From Bacillota bacterium (GTDB lineage: Bacteria; Bacillota; Clostridia; Acetivibrionales; DSM-1351), in the NCBI GenBank assembly GCA_023393115.1, contig JAEWMS010000086.1, forward strand, positions 124,001 through 188,000: a stretch of DNA of 64,000 bases, read 5' to 3'. A program made the translations under genes and the position numbers. The notes under the pieces were generated by a model. The model was not told where the DNA came from. It searched no databases and was given only the letters and a program-made list of their open reading frames with translations. This document shows, piece by piece, positions 50,946 to 60,682 of the stretch; within the stretch, counting starts at the first letter, position 1, and each line of letters opens with the position of its first letter.

Positions 50946-51860
50946 ATGAAACAAAGTACAAACTCAAAAATATTAAATTCAGTTTCACCTTTTTGGAATG
51001 GAGTATTTAATATAATATTTATTTTATATTCAATTGCTTGTATTATTCCGCTGGTGCTGGTCATAGGAGTTTCATTCACTGAAGAGAAAACAATTATTAC
51101 ATCCGGTTACAACTTTATTCCAAAGGTATTCAGCCTTGAGGCATACAAGTGGGTATTCCAAAGTGGTGATGCTATTGTAAGAGCATACGGTCTTTCAATA
51201 GGAATAACAGTTCTTGGTACTCTGTGCAGTGTTGCAATAATAGCAATGTTCTCTTATGTAATTTCAAGAAAAGATTTCAGATATAGAAATGTATTTTCGT
51301 TTATAGTATTCTTCACAATGATATTCAACGGTGGTTTGGTTCCCTGGTACATGGTATATACAAACTTTCTCCACCTAAATGATACTTTGTTTGCTTACAT
51401 AGTTCCTTCACTTGTAAATGCCTGGTACGTTATGATAATGAGAACATTCTTCCAGACCAATGTTCCGGACTCTATTATAGAATCAGCAAAAATTGACGGA
51501 GCTGGAGAATTCAGAACCTTTATTCAGATAGTAATGCCACTGGCAAAACCAGGTCTTGCAACCATAGCACTGTTCCAAACTCTGGGTTTCTGGAACGATT
51601 GGTATCTACCACTGATGCTTATTGAAAACAGCAAGCTGTACAATCTGCAATACATACTCTACAAGACATTGACAGCTATTCAGTACCTTGCACAGGCCTC
51701 AAACGTAACAGGTGGTACAGCACAGATACTTGCCAAGTTACCATCGGAAACAGCACGTATGGCAATGTGCGTACTTGCAATCGGTCCAATCATATTGGCT
51801 TACCCGTTCTTCCAGAAGTATTTTGTTAAAGGTCTTACAGTTGGTGCAGTTAAAGGCTAA
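50946..51860 (+). CDS. ABC transporter 2 permease, YtcP type
   Basis: A 304-residue permease with EAA loop ESAKIDGAGEFRTFIQIVMP and six membrane segments; GGGGGG precedes the ATG. Partner of the LplB-type permease. Confidence 0.88.
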   Translation: MKQSTNSKILNSVSPFWNGVFNIIFILYSIACIIPLVLVIGVSFTEEKTIITSGYNFIPKVFSLEAYKWVFQSGDAIVRAYGLSIGITVLGTLCSVAIIAMFSYVISRKDFRYRNVFSFIVFFTMIFNGGLVPWYMVYTNFLHLNDTLFAYIVPSLVNAWYVMIMRTFFQTNVPDSIIESAKIDGAGEFRTFIQIVMPLAKPGLATIALFQTLGFWNDWYLPLMLIENSKLYNLQYILYKTLTAIQYLAQASNVTGGTAQILAKLPSETARMAMCVLAIGPIILAYPFFQKYFVKGLTVGAVKG

Positions 51861-51934
51861 TACCGTATTAAAGCTTAAATGGCTTATAGTATGGATGGCA
51901 TAAATAATATTTATAATTTTAAGGAGGTTCACAC

Positions 51935-53500
51935 ATGCAAAAGGCAAAAAAACTAATTGGTTTGTTACTGGTTCTCTGTTTGGCAGTTTCATTTGTGGTT
52001 GGTTGCGGAAGCAATAATGGTGCTTCAACATCAACTACAGCAGCAGAATCATCGGTAGCAGCAGAATCTTCAGTAGCGGCAGAATCATCAGCAGCTCCTT
52101 CATCAGCAGCTCTCGATCCTGTAGAACTGAAATGGTATGTTATAGGTAATGGTCAACCTAAGGACATGGACGCTGTTTTAGTTAAAGTTAATGAATGGTT
52201 ACAGCCTAAGATCAATGCTACTCTTAAGTTAAACGTATTCTCTTGGGGAGATGATTTCGAACAGAAGATGGGCGCAAAGGTTGCTTCTGGAGAAGAGTTT
52301 GACATAACCTTTACATCAAACTGGGCACTTAACTACTTACAGAATGCTCCAAAAGGTGCATTTGTAGATCTTACTCCTATGTTAGATCAATATGCTCCTA
52401 AGACAAAAGCATTATTGGGAGACAAAGTTATTAAGGGTGCTTCAATAGATGGAAAACTTTACGCAATTCCTACTAACAAGGAAATGGCTCATAACTGGGG
52501 TTTCCTTATCAACAAGGATCTTGCTGATAAGAACGGAATTGATGTAACAGCTATCAAGAAGTTTGAAGATATTGAACCAGCTCTTAAAACAATCAAAGAA
52601 AAAGAACCTGGCGTAGAAGCTTTCCAGACTGTAGTTGGAGAATCTGCATACAGAATTCTTGATTTCGAGAAGATGGTTGATGATAACGTTCCAGGAGCTC
52701 TCTACGGTGACGGAAGAGATACTAAAGTTGTAAATGACTTTGATACTCCAGAAGCAAAAGCGTTGTTTACTACACTTAACAAATGGTACAAGGCTGGTTA
52801 TATCAGAAAAGATGCTGATACAATCACTGACTGGTCATCAAATAGAAAAGCAGGTAAGGTATTCTCAGCTGTAGCTTCATTGAAGCCTGGTAAAGATGGT
52901 GAAGAAACTGTTTCTTCAGGTATCAACTGGGTACAGGTAGATATCACTGCTCCAATGGCAACTACACGTGAAATGACTGGTTCAATGCAGGCTATATCCA
53001 AGTCTTCAAAGAATCCTGAAAGAGCATTAATGTTCCTTGAACTGTTCAACACTGAACCAGAACTTTGTAACTTAATCAACTACGGTATAGAAGGAACTCA
53101 CTATTCTAAGGTTGCTGATACAAAGATCAAGTTGGAACAGGCTGGTACAGACGGTTACAACCCAGGAACTCCTTGGATGTTCGGTAACCAGTTCAATACT
53201 TATATCTATGAATCAGAGAAGTTTGAATCTGCTACAGCTAAGTGGGATAAATTCAAATCATATAATGATTCAGCAAAACCATCACCAATCCTCGGCTTCA
53301 CTTTCAATGCTGAACCTGTAAAGACTAAGGTTGCTGCTTTGACTGGTGTTAAGAGACAGTATATGCCAGGACTTGAAACAGGTAAAGCTGATCCTGCAGT
53401 AGCACTTCCTAAGTTCACTGAGAAGCTTAAGGCTGCTGGTTTGGACGATGTTCTTGCAGAAATGCAGAAACAGGTTGATGATTTTGTAGCTAAGAAATAA
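51935..53500 (+). CDS. Binding lipoprotein of ABC transporter 2
   Basis: A 521-residue lipoprotein with lipobox VVGC after MQKAKKLIGLLLVLCLAVSF. A linker with the six-residue repeat SSVAAE, near-identical three times (about 36-58), resembles the linker of CuaA. The fold (WYVIGNGQPKDMDAVLVKVN, FDITFTSNW) belongs to the YtcQ/LipO group that pairs with LplB-type permeases. AAGGAGG precedes the ATG. The substrate is not readable; the neighbours suggest a plant-polysaccharide oligosaccharide or a different cellodextrin size. Confidence 0.87.
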   Translation: MQKAKKLIGLLLVLCLAVSFVVGCGSNNGASTSTTAAESSVAAESSVAAESSAAPSSAALDPVELKWYVIGNGQPKDMDAVLVKVNEWLQPKINATLKLNVFSWGDDFEQKMGAKVASGEEFDITFTSNWALNYLQNAPKGAFVDLTPMLDQYAPKTKALLGDKVIKGASIDGKLYAIPTNKEMAHNWGFLINKDLADKNGIDVTAIKKFEDIEPALKTIKEKEPGVEAFQTVVGESAYRILDFEKMVDDNVPGALYGDGRDTKVVNDFDTPEAKALFTTLNKWYKAGYIRKDADTITDWSSNRKAGKVFSAVASLKPGKDGEETVSSGINWVQVDITAPMATTREMTGSMQAISKSSKNPERALMFLELFNTEPELCNLINYGIEGTHYSKVADTKIKLEQAGTDGYNPGTPWMFGNQFNTYIYESEKFESATAKWDKFKSYNDSAKPSPILGFTFNAEPVKTKVAALTGVKRQYMPGLETGKADPAVALPKFTEKLKAAGLDDVLAEMQKQVDDFVAKK

Positions 53501-53558
53501 TTAAAAAAAATGTCGTAAATTATCTGGCTTGACTTTGATAATTGACTAGATGTAAAAT

Positions 53559-53593
53559 AGGGCTAGCGCTTAGTATAGCGTTAGCCCTGTTTT
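53559..53593 (+). terminator. Terminator after transporter 2
   Basis: Stem AGGGCTAGCGCT (53559-53570) with AGCGTTAGCCCT (53577-53588), one G-U, then GTTTT. A possible promoter TTGACT-18-TAAAAT (53529-53558) lies just before it, so the hairpin could also be in the lacI leader. Confidence 0.75.
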
Positions 53594-53633
53594 AAAATAC
53601 AGACATCAGGTTAAGTCCAATAAGGTGAATTAA

Positions 53634-54680
53634 ATGAAAAGTGAAGAGATCGCTAAGATAGCGGGAGTATCAAGAAGTACTGTATCAAGAGTAATCAATA
53701 ACTATTCGAACGTACCGGAAGATACTAAGAAAAAGGTCCTTGAAGTAATTTCAAAATATAATTACCAACCAAATACATGTGCAAGAGTACTGGCCGGAAA
53801 AACAAATGATACTATAGGTTTGTTTATCGTCAGCATTGCGGATACCGAAAATCCGAACAGATTGTACAACAACAATTATTTTACCCAGTTTGTTGATGCC
53901 ACAGTAGAATGTGCCAATGCCCGGGGGTATTATGTCCTTGTAAATATCATATATTGTGAGAATGATTATAACAAGGTCAGTGAAGTATTTTTGCAGAAGA
54001 GAATTGACGGTGGAATCGTAATCGGTACCGAGCGTGAAGCCGAGGCTTTGATAAATGTATCAAAAAAAGGATATCCTGTAGCCTTGATAGACTACGATGC
54101 CGAAGAAATTAAGAAAAATAAGTCTGATAATGATAATTTGATTGTAATAGGCTCAAATGATTATGACGGAACTGTTTCAGCAGTTGAATATCTTATTGAA
54201 CTAGGACATAAAGATATAGGAATGCTAGCCGGACGAATATCTACATATTCGGGTAGGCAGAGGTACCAAGCTTTTTTTGATACTATGAAAAAGCATGGTT
54301 TAGAAGTAAAGGAAGAGTTTGTATTACATGGGGATTTCTTAAAATCAAAAACAGCAGATGAAGTAAATAAACTTATAAAAAAAGGCAAGCTTCCAAGTGC
54401 CATATTCTCGTCAAATGACGACATGGCAATAACTGCTATGGATTTATTTAAGGAAAATAACATAAAAGTACCGGAAGATATTTCAATAATAGGATTTGAT
54501 AACATACCTCTTTCCTCATTGATAAGGCCTGCACTGTCTACTGTATCAACACCTGTTTATGATATGGTTGATAAAGCGGTGACTGAGCTGATTTCCAAAA
54601 TAAAGAGAAGCAAAAGAGGTTTTACCAGCTATAGATATGATACAAAAATAATTATGCGTGAATCTTGTTCAAGGAAATAA
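53634..54680 (+). CDS. LacI-family transcription regulator
   Basis: A 348-residue repressor: helix-turn-helix EEIAKIAGVSRSTVSRVINN at the N-terminus, then the periplasmic-binding-like sugar domain (IGLFIVSIADTENPNRLYNN, IGFDNIPLSSLIRPALSTV). AAGGTG precedes the ATG. It lies between transporter 2 and cbpA and probably controls one or both; an inverted repeat with the cbpA -35 in its loop is a candidate operator. The ligand is presumably a cellulose-derived sugar. Confidence 0.9.
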   Translation: MKSEEIAKIAGVSRSTVSRVINNYSNVPEDTKKKVLEVISKYNYQPNTCARVLAGKTNDTIGLFIVSIADTENPNRLYNNNYFTQFVDATVECANARGYYVLVNIIYCENDYNKVSEVFLQKRIDGGIVIGTEREAEALINVSKKGYPVALIDYDAEEIKKNKSDNDNLIVIGSNDYDGTVSAVEYLIELGHKDIGMLAGRISTYSGRQRYQAFFDTMKKHGLEVKEEFVLHGDFLKSKTADEVNKLIKKGKLPSAIFSSNDDMAITAMDLFKENNIKVPEDISIIGFDNIPLSSLIRPALSTVSTPVYDMVDKAVTELISKIKRSKRGFTSYRYDTKIIMRESCSRK

Positions 54681-54714
54681 GAGTACTTGAAAGAGTACTT
54701 ATTTGTTATATAAT
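54675..54714 (+). promoter_or_regulatory. cbpA promoter with operator-like palindrome
   Basis: TTGAAA (54687-54692), 16-nt spacer, TATAAT (54709-54714). The -35 lies between two AGTACT units (54682-54687 and 54694-54699) that form an inverted repeat extended by AAATA and TATTT. The hairpin overlaps the lacI stop codon. Candidate site for the LacI protein encoded next to it. Confidence 0.55.
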
Positions 54715-54746
54715 CTATTTAATTTATTTGAGAGGAGCCAAAAAAT

Positions 54747-57182
54747 ATGAAATACGGATTTTTTGACGATCAAAATCGGGAATATGTAATAACTACACCA
54801 AAAACCCCTTATCCATGGATTAATTACCTAGGAACACAAGAATTTTTTTCTTTAATTTCAAACACTGCAGGTGGTTATTGTTTTTATAAGGACGCGCGTT
54901 TACGCAGAATAACAAGGTATAGATATAACAACGTACCAATTGATATGGGCGGAAGATACTTCTATATCAACGATAATGGTTCCTTATGGTCACCCGGATG
55001 GTCTCCGGTTAAGGCTGATCTGGATAGCTATGAATGCCGACATGGCTTAGGTTACACAAAAATCACCGGCAGTAAAAATGGAGTAAGTACTGAAGTACTA
55101 TTTTTTGTTCCTTTGAATTTTAACGGTGAAGTACATAGAGTGAGAGTTAAAAATACAACTTCAGCAAATAAGACTTTGAAGTTATTCTCATGCATAGAAT
55201 TCTGTTTGTGGAATGCTTACGATGACATGACAAATTACCAGAGAAATCTCAGCACAGGTGAAGTAGAGGTTGAAAAGTCTGTAATTTACCACAAAACCGA
55301 ATATAAAGAAAGAAGAAATCACTTTGCTTTTTATTCAGTAAACGCGAGTTTAACAGGCTTCGATACTGATAGAGATACATTTGTAGGTTTATACAACGGT
55401 TTTGAGGCTCCGGATGTACCTGTGAGCGGCGAACCTAAGAATACAATTGCAGACGGCTGGGGACCAATGGCTTCACATTGTATTACAGTTGAATTGAAGC
55501 CCGGTGAAGAAAAAGAGTATGATTTTATTCTTGGTTATGTTGAAAATGACGAAGACGACAAATGGGAAAGCAAGGGTGTTATAAACAAGAAAAAGGCCTA
55601 TGCAATGATTGAGGAGAAAGGTAGCCCTGCAGGTGTTCAGGCCGCTTTTGAAGAACTCCAGAATTACTGGAGTCAGCTGTTTACCCAATACAGACTGGAA
55701 CATAAGGATGAAAAGCTATCAAGGATGGTTAATATCTGGAACCAGTATCAATGTATGGTTACTTTCAATATGTCCAGAAGTGCTTCTTACTTTGAGACAG
55801 GTATTGGAAGAGGAATGGGCTTCAGAGATTCAAACCAGGATATACTTGGTTTTGTTCATCAGATACCGGACAGAGCAAGGGAAAGAATACTTGATATTGC
55901 TGCTACTCAGTTTGAAACTGGAGGAGCATATCACCAGTATCAGCCTTTAACAAAGAAGGGTAACAATGAAATAGGCGGTAACTTTAATGATGATCCATTG
56001 TGGTTGATTGCATCAGTTGCTGCATACATAAAAGAAACTGGAGATATGGACATATTGAAGGAAATGGTGCCATATGACAATGATGATTCAAAGGCAGCAA
56101 CATTGTTTGATCACCTTAAGCGTTCCTTCTATCATGTGGTAAATAATCTTGGACCTCACGGACTGCCTTTGATTGGACGTGCAGACTGGAATGACTGTCT
56201 TAACCTGAACTGTTTTTCTAATGTACCGGGTGAATCCTTCCAGACTACTACAAGTAAGGATGGTAAGGTTGCTGAATCAGTATTTATAGCAGGTATGTTT
56301 GTATTCTATGGACCTGAATATGTTAAACTTTGTCAGCTGAATGGCTTGGAAGATGAAGCCAAGGCGGCTCAGGCACATGTTGACAAGATGTCAAAAACCG
56401 TATTGGAGCATGGATGGGACGGAGAATGGTTCGTTCGTGCATATGACGACTTCGGCAGAAAGATTGGAAGTAAAGAAAACGAAGAGGGTAAAATATTTAT
56501 TGAATCCCAGGGCTTCTGTACTATGGCTGGAATCGGTCTTGAAACCGGTCATGTGGAAAAGGCACTTGATTCAGCTAAAAAATATCTTGACAGCGATCAT
56601 GGAATGGTACTTCAAAATCCTGCCTTCACAAAATACTATATTGAAATGGGAGAAATCTCAACATATCCTGCGGGTTATAAGGAAAATGCGGGAATTTTCT
56701 GCCATAACAATCCATGGGTAGCTTGTGGTGAAACAGTACTTGGAAGAGGGGACAGAGCTTTTGAAATATATTCCAAAATAGCCCCTGCATATACTGAACA
56801 TATCAGTGACGTACACAAGATGGAGCCATATGTATACTCCCAGATGATCGCCGGTAAAGATGCAAAGAGACATGGTGAAGCTAAAAATTCATGGTTGACC
56901 GGAACAGCAGCCTGGAACTTTGTAGCTATTTCTCAATTCATTCTGGGTATCAAGCCAGATTATAATGGTCTTATGATTGATCCTTGCATTCCACAGGCTT
57001 GGGATGGTTATAAGGTTAGCAGAAAGTTTAGAAATGCAACCTATGAAATATCCATCAGCAATCCTAACCATGTTTCAAAGGGTGTTAAGCAGCTTGTAGT
57101 CGACGGTAAGGAAGTACAGGGTAATATAGTGCCTGTATTCAATGATGGTAAGACTCATGAAGTTAAGGCTGTATTGGGATAA
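54747..57182 (+). CDS. cbpA: Cellobiose phosphorylase, glycoside hydrolase family 94
   Basis: Cleaves cellobiose with phosphate into glucose and alpha-glucose-1-phosphate in the cytoplasm, saving ATP. The 811-residue protein begins [15 protein letters not shown] and contains the GH94 active-site segment [10 protein letters not shown]; the DWND stretch is at residues 480-483 and carries the general-acid Asp. PWKVACGE-like [15 protein letters not shown] and the C-terminal [19 protein letters not shown] also fit. Length (about 810) matches cellobiose phosphorylases and not the longer cellodextrin enzymes. AGAGGAG precedes the ATG. It completes the pathway begun by the transporters upstream. Confidence 0.93.
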   Translation: MKYGFFDDQNREYVITTPKTPYPWINYLGTQEFFSLISNTAGGYCFYKDARLRRITRYRYNNVPIDMGGRYFYINDNGSLWSPGWSPVKADLDSYECRHGLGYTKITGSKNGVSTEVLFFVPLNFNGEVHRVRVKNTTSANKTLKLFSCIEFCLWNAYDDMTNYQRNLSTGEVEVEKSVIYHKTEYKERRNHFAFYSVNASLTGFDTDRDTFVGLYNGFEAPDVPVSGEPKNTIADGWGPMASHCITVELKPGEEKEYDFILGYVENDEDDKWESKGVINKKKAYAMIEEKGSPAGVQAAFEELQNYWSQLFTQYRLEHKDEKLSRMVNIWNQYQCMVTFNMSRSASYFETGIGRGMGFRDSNQDILGFVHQIPDRARERILDIAATQFETGGAYHQYQPLTKKGNNEIGGNFNDDPLWLIASVAAYIKETGDMDILKEMVPYDNDDSKAATLFDHLKRSFYHVVNNLGPHGLPLIGRADWNDCLNLNCFSNVPGESFQTTTSKDGKVAESVFIAGMFVFYGPEYVKLCQLNGLEDEAKAAQAHVDKMSKTVLEHGWDGEWFVRAYDDFGRKIGSKENEEGKIFIESQGFCTMAGIGLETGHVEKALDSAKKYLDSDHGMVLQNPAFTKYYIEMGEISTYPAGYKENAGIFCHNNPWVACGETVLGRGDRAFEIYSKIAPAYTEHISDVHKMEPYVYSQMIAGKDAKRHGEAKNSWLTGTAAWNFVAISQFILGIKPDYNGLMIDPCIPQAWDGYKVSRKFRNATYEISISNPNHVSKGVKQLVVDGKEVQGNIVPVFNDGKTHEVKAVLG

Positions 57183-57189
57183 TTAATTA

Positions 57190-57388
57190 CAGTGAAAAGA
57201 TAATAGTGAAGAATGAAGAGTTATGTTAGGTTTACTCCGTAAACCAGAATTAAAGCACAGTGAATGTTGAAGAGTCAATGGTGAATAGTTTTGATAGATT
57301 GCTACTCCAAAAGTTATTATATAGGCTTGCGGAGCAAGCCTTCCTCAACTATTCACTATTCACTCTTCATTTTTCACCTTTCACTGCT
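57190..57388. repeat. Dispersed palindromic repeat, compound copy 2 (cbpA-phoR gap)
   Basis: Two tandem units. Unit one: CAGTGAAAAGATAATAGTGA at 57190 on, then GGTTTACTCCGTAAACC (57229-57245) and AGAATT. Unit two: CAGTGAATGTTGAAGAGTCA (from 57258), palindrome GGCTTGCGGAGCAAGCC (57324-57340), closed by an inverted end (CTATTCACTATTCACTC... to TTTCACTG, about 57349-57386). The same units occur at 19854-19920. It also separates the convergent genes cbpA and phoR and may act as their terminator. Confidence 0.8.
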
Positions 57389-57389
57389 T

Positions 57390-59186
57390 TTATATCGGTA
57401 GTTGTATAATGAATTCAGCTCCCTGTCCAGGTTGGCTTACTACCCTGATATCTCCACTGTATAGGTTTACTATATGTTTTACGATGGAGAGTCCCAGACC
57501 GGTTCCGCCCATATTTCGTGAGCGGCCCTTATCAACACGGTAAAATCGCTCAAAAATCCTTGAGTGGTGCTTTTCAGACATTCCAATACCGGTATCTTTA
57601 ACAGATATTACAGTTTTTCCGTTGGTTTTAAATGCTTTAATATGCACGGAGCCATTCTCAACATTATATTTGATGGCATTATCAACCAGGTTGATAAGCA
57701 TTTGTTTTATTCTGTTCTTATTTACAAACAAAGGTATATTTGCGTCTGCTTCAACTTCAAGTCGAATGCCCTTTTTTTGTGCAGAAGGATCAAGTATAAG
57801 GAGTACTTCTCCTATTATTTCAGTAAGATTGTTTTCCTTAACATTTTCATCCTTTCTTGTACCCTCAATTTCGGATAGCTGAAGAATATCGTTAATCAAC
57901 ATGTGAAGGCGTTCAGCCTCAATGTCTATGATTTCCAGGAACTTTATCGCTACTGAGGTATCTTCAACAGCACCATTTCTAAGGGTTTCCACAAAACCTC
58001 TTATTGATGTAAGCGGTGTCTTAAGTTCATGGGTTACATTTGAGACAAATTCAGTTCTGATTTGCTCAAGTTTTCTGACTGAGGTAACATCATGAAGAGT
58101 GATAACTCCACCTGAGTTTATACATTTAACTGAATCAATGTTTTTTATGGGGTTGGTATAGACCCTGTATATTTTATCAGAGCTTGAGGAGGGTGAAAAC
58201 ATCACTATCTCGTCAGTCAATGAACAATTATTCTTAATTGTATCAATCAATAAAGAGTTTACCTTAGAATTTCTTGTGATCTGAATGAGGCTTTTACCAA
58301 TAATGCCCGGGCCGTGTTTAACACCGAATATTTCACAGGCAATAGTATTTATAAGCAGTATTTTATAGTCCGAATCTATAGCTATAATCCCATCGCGCAT
58401 ACTGTTTATTATAGTATCCACCCTTAAATTCTTATCCATAATACCCGACAAAGTTTCTTCCAGTTTATCAGCCATTTCATTAAAGGTGTGCGCTAATTGC
58501 CCGATTTCGTCCTTGGAAGTGGTAGTTACTCTTTTCTTATAGTTACCGCCCGCAATTTCCTTAGAAGTGTTTATTAACTGTCTGATAGGGTTGGTTATTA
58601 CCTTGGATAGGTTGATAGATATTAATATAGTAAATAGCAACCCCACAAGTATTCCTATTATGGTATAAAAGAAAAAAGCCTTGTTTATAGAATTCAGCTG
58701 ATATAGAGGTATTGAAACTCTCACAATGATATCATATTCTTCAATTGGCAGAGCTACATAGAGATATGTAACTTTCATGGTTTCACTGTAACGCTGGTCC
58801 ATTCCGAGATTACCTTCAATAGCTTCTTTAACTTCCTTCCTATTCAAGTGGTTCTGCATTCCTTGAGGAGAGGAATCAGATTCACCAAGAACCTTACCCT
58901 GATAGTTAATGATGGTTATTCGTGTTAAAATGGGAAAATTATCATCTTTTGCAGGTTTGCTGTTAAGTAATTCTGCATAGGATTTAGCGGTTTTATCATA
59001 ATCTATTTCTTTGATTTGCAATGCTTCCTGTCGTATTTGATGCGCTAAAAGAACAGCAGTGTTCTCAATGCTGTTCTGAACTTCATACCTATAAAAATAT
59101 CTTGCCAGAAACGATGTGAATATTCCTGTTATTGTGATTGCAATAATGACAAGAAAAATTGTGTACTTAACAATTTTATTTTTCAA
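57390..59186 (-). CDS. phoR: Phosphate sensor histidine kinase PhoR
   Basis: About 598 residues. The likely start is the TTG with AGGAGGTG 6 nt upstream (MKNKIVKYTIFLVII). TM1 near 8-28, an extracellular sensor region, TM2 near 165-190, HAMP (ITNPIRQLINTSKEIAGG), a PAS-like domain (INSMRDGIIAIDSDYKILLI), HisKA with the phosphorylated His in SNVTHELKTPLTSIRG, and HATPase with NLVDNAIKYN, DTGIGMS and GGTGLGLSIV. Kinase of the PhoPR system, last gene of pstB-phoU-phoP-phoR. Confidence 0.92.
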   Translation of the reverse strand: MKNKIVKYTIFLVIIAITITGIFTSFLARYFYRYEVQNSIENTAVLLAHQIRQEALQIKEIDYDKTAKSYAELLNSKPAKDDNFPILTRITIINYQGKVLGESDSSPQGMQNHLNRKEVKEAIEGNLGMDQRYSETMKVTYLYVALPIEEYDIIVRVSIPLYQLNSINKAFFFYTIIGILVGLLFTILISINLSKVITNPIRQLINTSKEIAGGNYKKRVTTTSKDEIGQLAHTFNEMADKLEETLSGIMDKNLRVDTIINSMRDGIIAIDSDYKILLINTIACEIFGVKHGPGIIGKSLIQITRNSKVNSLLIDTIKNNCSLTDEIVMFSPSSSSDKIYRVYTNPIKNIDSVKCINSGGVITLHDVTSVRKLEQIRTEFVSNVTHELKTPLTSIRGFVETLRNGAVEDTSVAIKFLEIIDIEAERLHMLINDILQLSEIEGTRKDENVKENNLTEIIGEVLLILDPSAQKKGIRLEVEADANIPLFVNKNRIKQMLINLVDNAIKYNVENGSVHIKAFKTNGKTVISVKDTGIGMSEKHHSRIFERFYRVDKGRSRNMGGTGLGLSIVKHIVNLYSGDIRVVSQPGQGAEFIIQLPI

Positions 59187-59218
59187 TAACAGCACCTCCT
59201 GGGGAGAGCATATGTAGT

Positions 59219-59938
59219 CTATTTTTGACTGGTATTTGGTGTTTTATCTGTAAATCTGTAACCTATGCCTCTAATAGTTTCAATAAAGGTAGGATTTTCA
59301 TCATTATCTTCTATTTTTTGTCTTAAATATCTTATATGAACATCTACCGTCCTTGTTTCACCATAATAGTCAAAACCCCATATTTTGTCAAGAAGATGTT
59401 CCCGGGAAAGTACCTTTCCTTTGTTAATAACCAGCATTTTCAAGAGTTCAAACTCCTTTAGAGGCATTTCAATAAGCCTGTCACCCTTATAAACTTCTCT
59501 TCTTGTACAGTCGATAGTAATATCTGCGTGGGTTATAACATCCAGCTTGGGCTCAACAACAGTATTTATCCTTCTGAAAAGGGCCTTTATTCTGGCTAAC
59601 AGTTCCCTCACGCTGAAGGGCTTCGTAATATAATCGTCGGCACCGAGTTCCAGTCCAAGAACCTTATCAAACTCTTCACTTTTGGCAGTAAGCATAATTA
59701 TGGGGATACTTTTGGTAACGGTATTCTGACGGAGCTGCCTACATACCTCCAAGCCATCTATGCCGGGGAGCATTATATCAAGAATAAATAGGGAAGGGAC
59801 ATTTTCCTTACTGTATTCCAATAAATCTTCCCCATTATCAAAAACCGAAACCTTAAAACCGCTAGATTCAAGATTATATTTAATTAATTGTTGGATATGC
59901 ATTTCATCTTCAACAACAAAGATTGATTGTTTAGACAT
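59219..59938 (-). CDS. phoP: Phosphate response regulator PhoP
   Basis: A 239-residue OmpR-type regulator: receiver with acceptor Asp54 in LFILDIMLPGIDG and Lys in YITKPFSVREL, followed by a winged helix (GYRF near the end, RTVDVHIRYLRQKI recognition region). It should bind the TTAACA-type direct repeats seen upstream of pstB, pstC and pstS. GGAGA lies before the ATG. Confidence 0.94.
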   Translation of the reverse strand: MSKQSIFVVEDEMHIQQLIKYNLESSGFKVSVFDNGEDLLEYSKENVPSLFILDIMLPGIDGLEVCRQLRQNTVTKSIPIIMLTAKSEEFDKVLGLELGADDYITKPFSVRELLARIKALFRRINTVVEPKLDVITHADITIDCTRREVYKGDRLIEMPLKEFELLKMLVINKGKVLSREHLLDKIWGFDYYGETRTVDVHIRYLRQKIEDNDENPTFIETIRGIGYRFTDKTPNTSQK

Positions 59939-59951
59939 ATTATCTCCTATC

Positions 59952-60617
59952 TCAGTCTATCTTTCTGGCGAGATGCTCATGGGAGCCGGTTACATTGAAG
60001 ACAACCCATTCAGCTATATTTGTTGCATGATCACCGATTCGCTCTAAATACTTTACGATAAACATAAAATCTGTTGCCTGTTCAACAGTTTCAGGGTTAT
60101 TTTTCATAATATTGATAAGCTCAAGAACAATTTTTGAAAATAAATTATCCACTTCATCGTCAGAATCACAAACCTCTTTGGCCAAAACTATATCCTGCTT
60201 TATATAAGAATCAATGGCCTTTGCTACCATCTTTTTTGCAAGATCGGACATATGTGGGATATCTGTAAGTGGTTTAACATATTTTGCATCCGCCATTCTT
60301 ATTGTAAGTTCAGCAATATCTGCAGCATGGTCGGCTATCCGTTCCATATCGGTTATAATCTTCAGAGCGGTGCTAATTGTCCTCAGGTCTTTTGCCAGTG
60401 GTTGCTGCCTGGCAATAAGGTTGATACATATTTTTTCAATTTTTCCTTCGAGTTCATCTACTTCATCATCACTGTAATAAACTTTTTTTGCCAGATCTAT
60501 ATCCTGCTTTTTTAAAGCCAATATAGAATTTTCTATGGATTGTTCAACCAGTCCGGCCATTTTGACCATCAAATCCTGTAAATATTCCAATTCCTTATCA
60601 AATGAATGTCTGACCAT
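59952..60617 (-). CDS. phoU: Phosphate signalling protein PhoU
   Basis: A 221-residue protein that couples Pst transporter state to PhoR and restrains the Pho response. Two repeats of three helices carry the metal-binding patterns YYSDDEVDELEGKIE and CDSDDEVDNLFSKIV. The start at 60617 (MVRHSFDKELEYLQ) has GGAGG 5 nt upstream. Lies between pstB and phoP, 13 nt before phoP. Confidence 0.95.
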   Translation of the reverse strand: MVRHSFDKELEYLQDLMVKMAGLVEQSIENSILALKKQDIDLAKKVYYSDDEVDELEGKIEKICINLIARQQPLAKDLRTISTALKIITDMERIADHAADIAELTIRMADAKYVKPLTDIPHMSDLAKKMVAKAIDSYIKQDIVLAKEVCDSDDEVDNLFSKIVLELINIMKNNPETVEQATDFMFIVKYLERIGDHATNIAEWVVFNVTGSHEHLARKID

Positions 60618-60682
60618 ATTAACCTCCATAAGTCGTTTTACGGCTTTGAGCCGCATAGCGGCCACAAATTGTAATGAAACCT

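Noticed and set aside
60214..60515. Two overlapping 87-codon plus-strand ORFs opposite phoU
   Set aside because: Both are complements of the conserved phoU gene.
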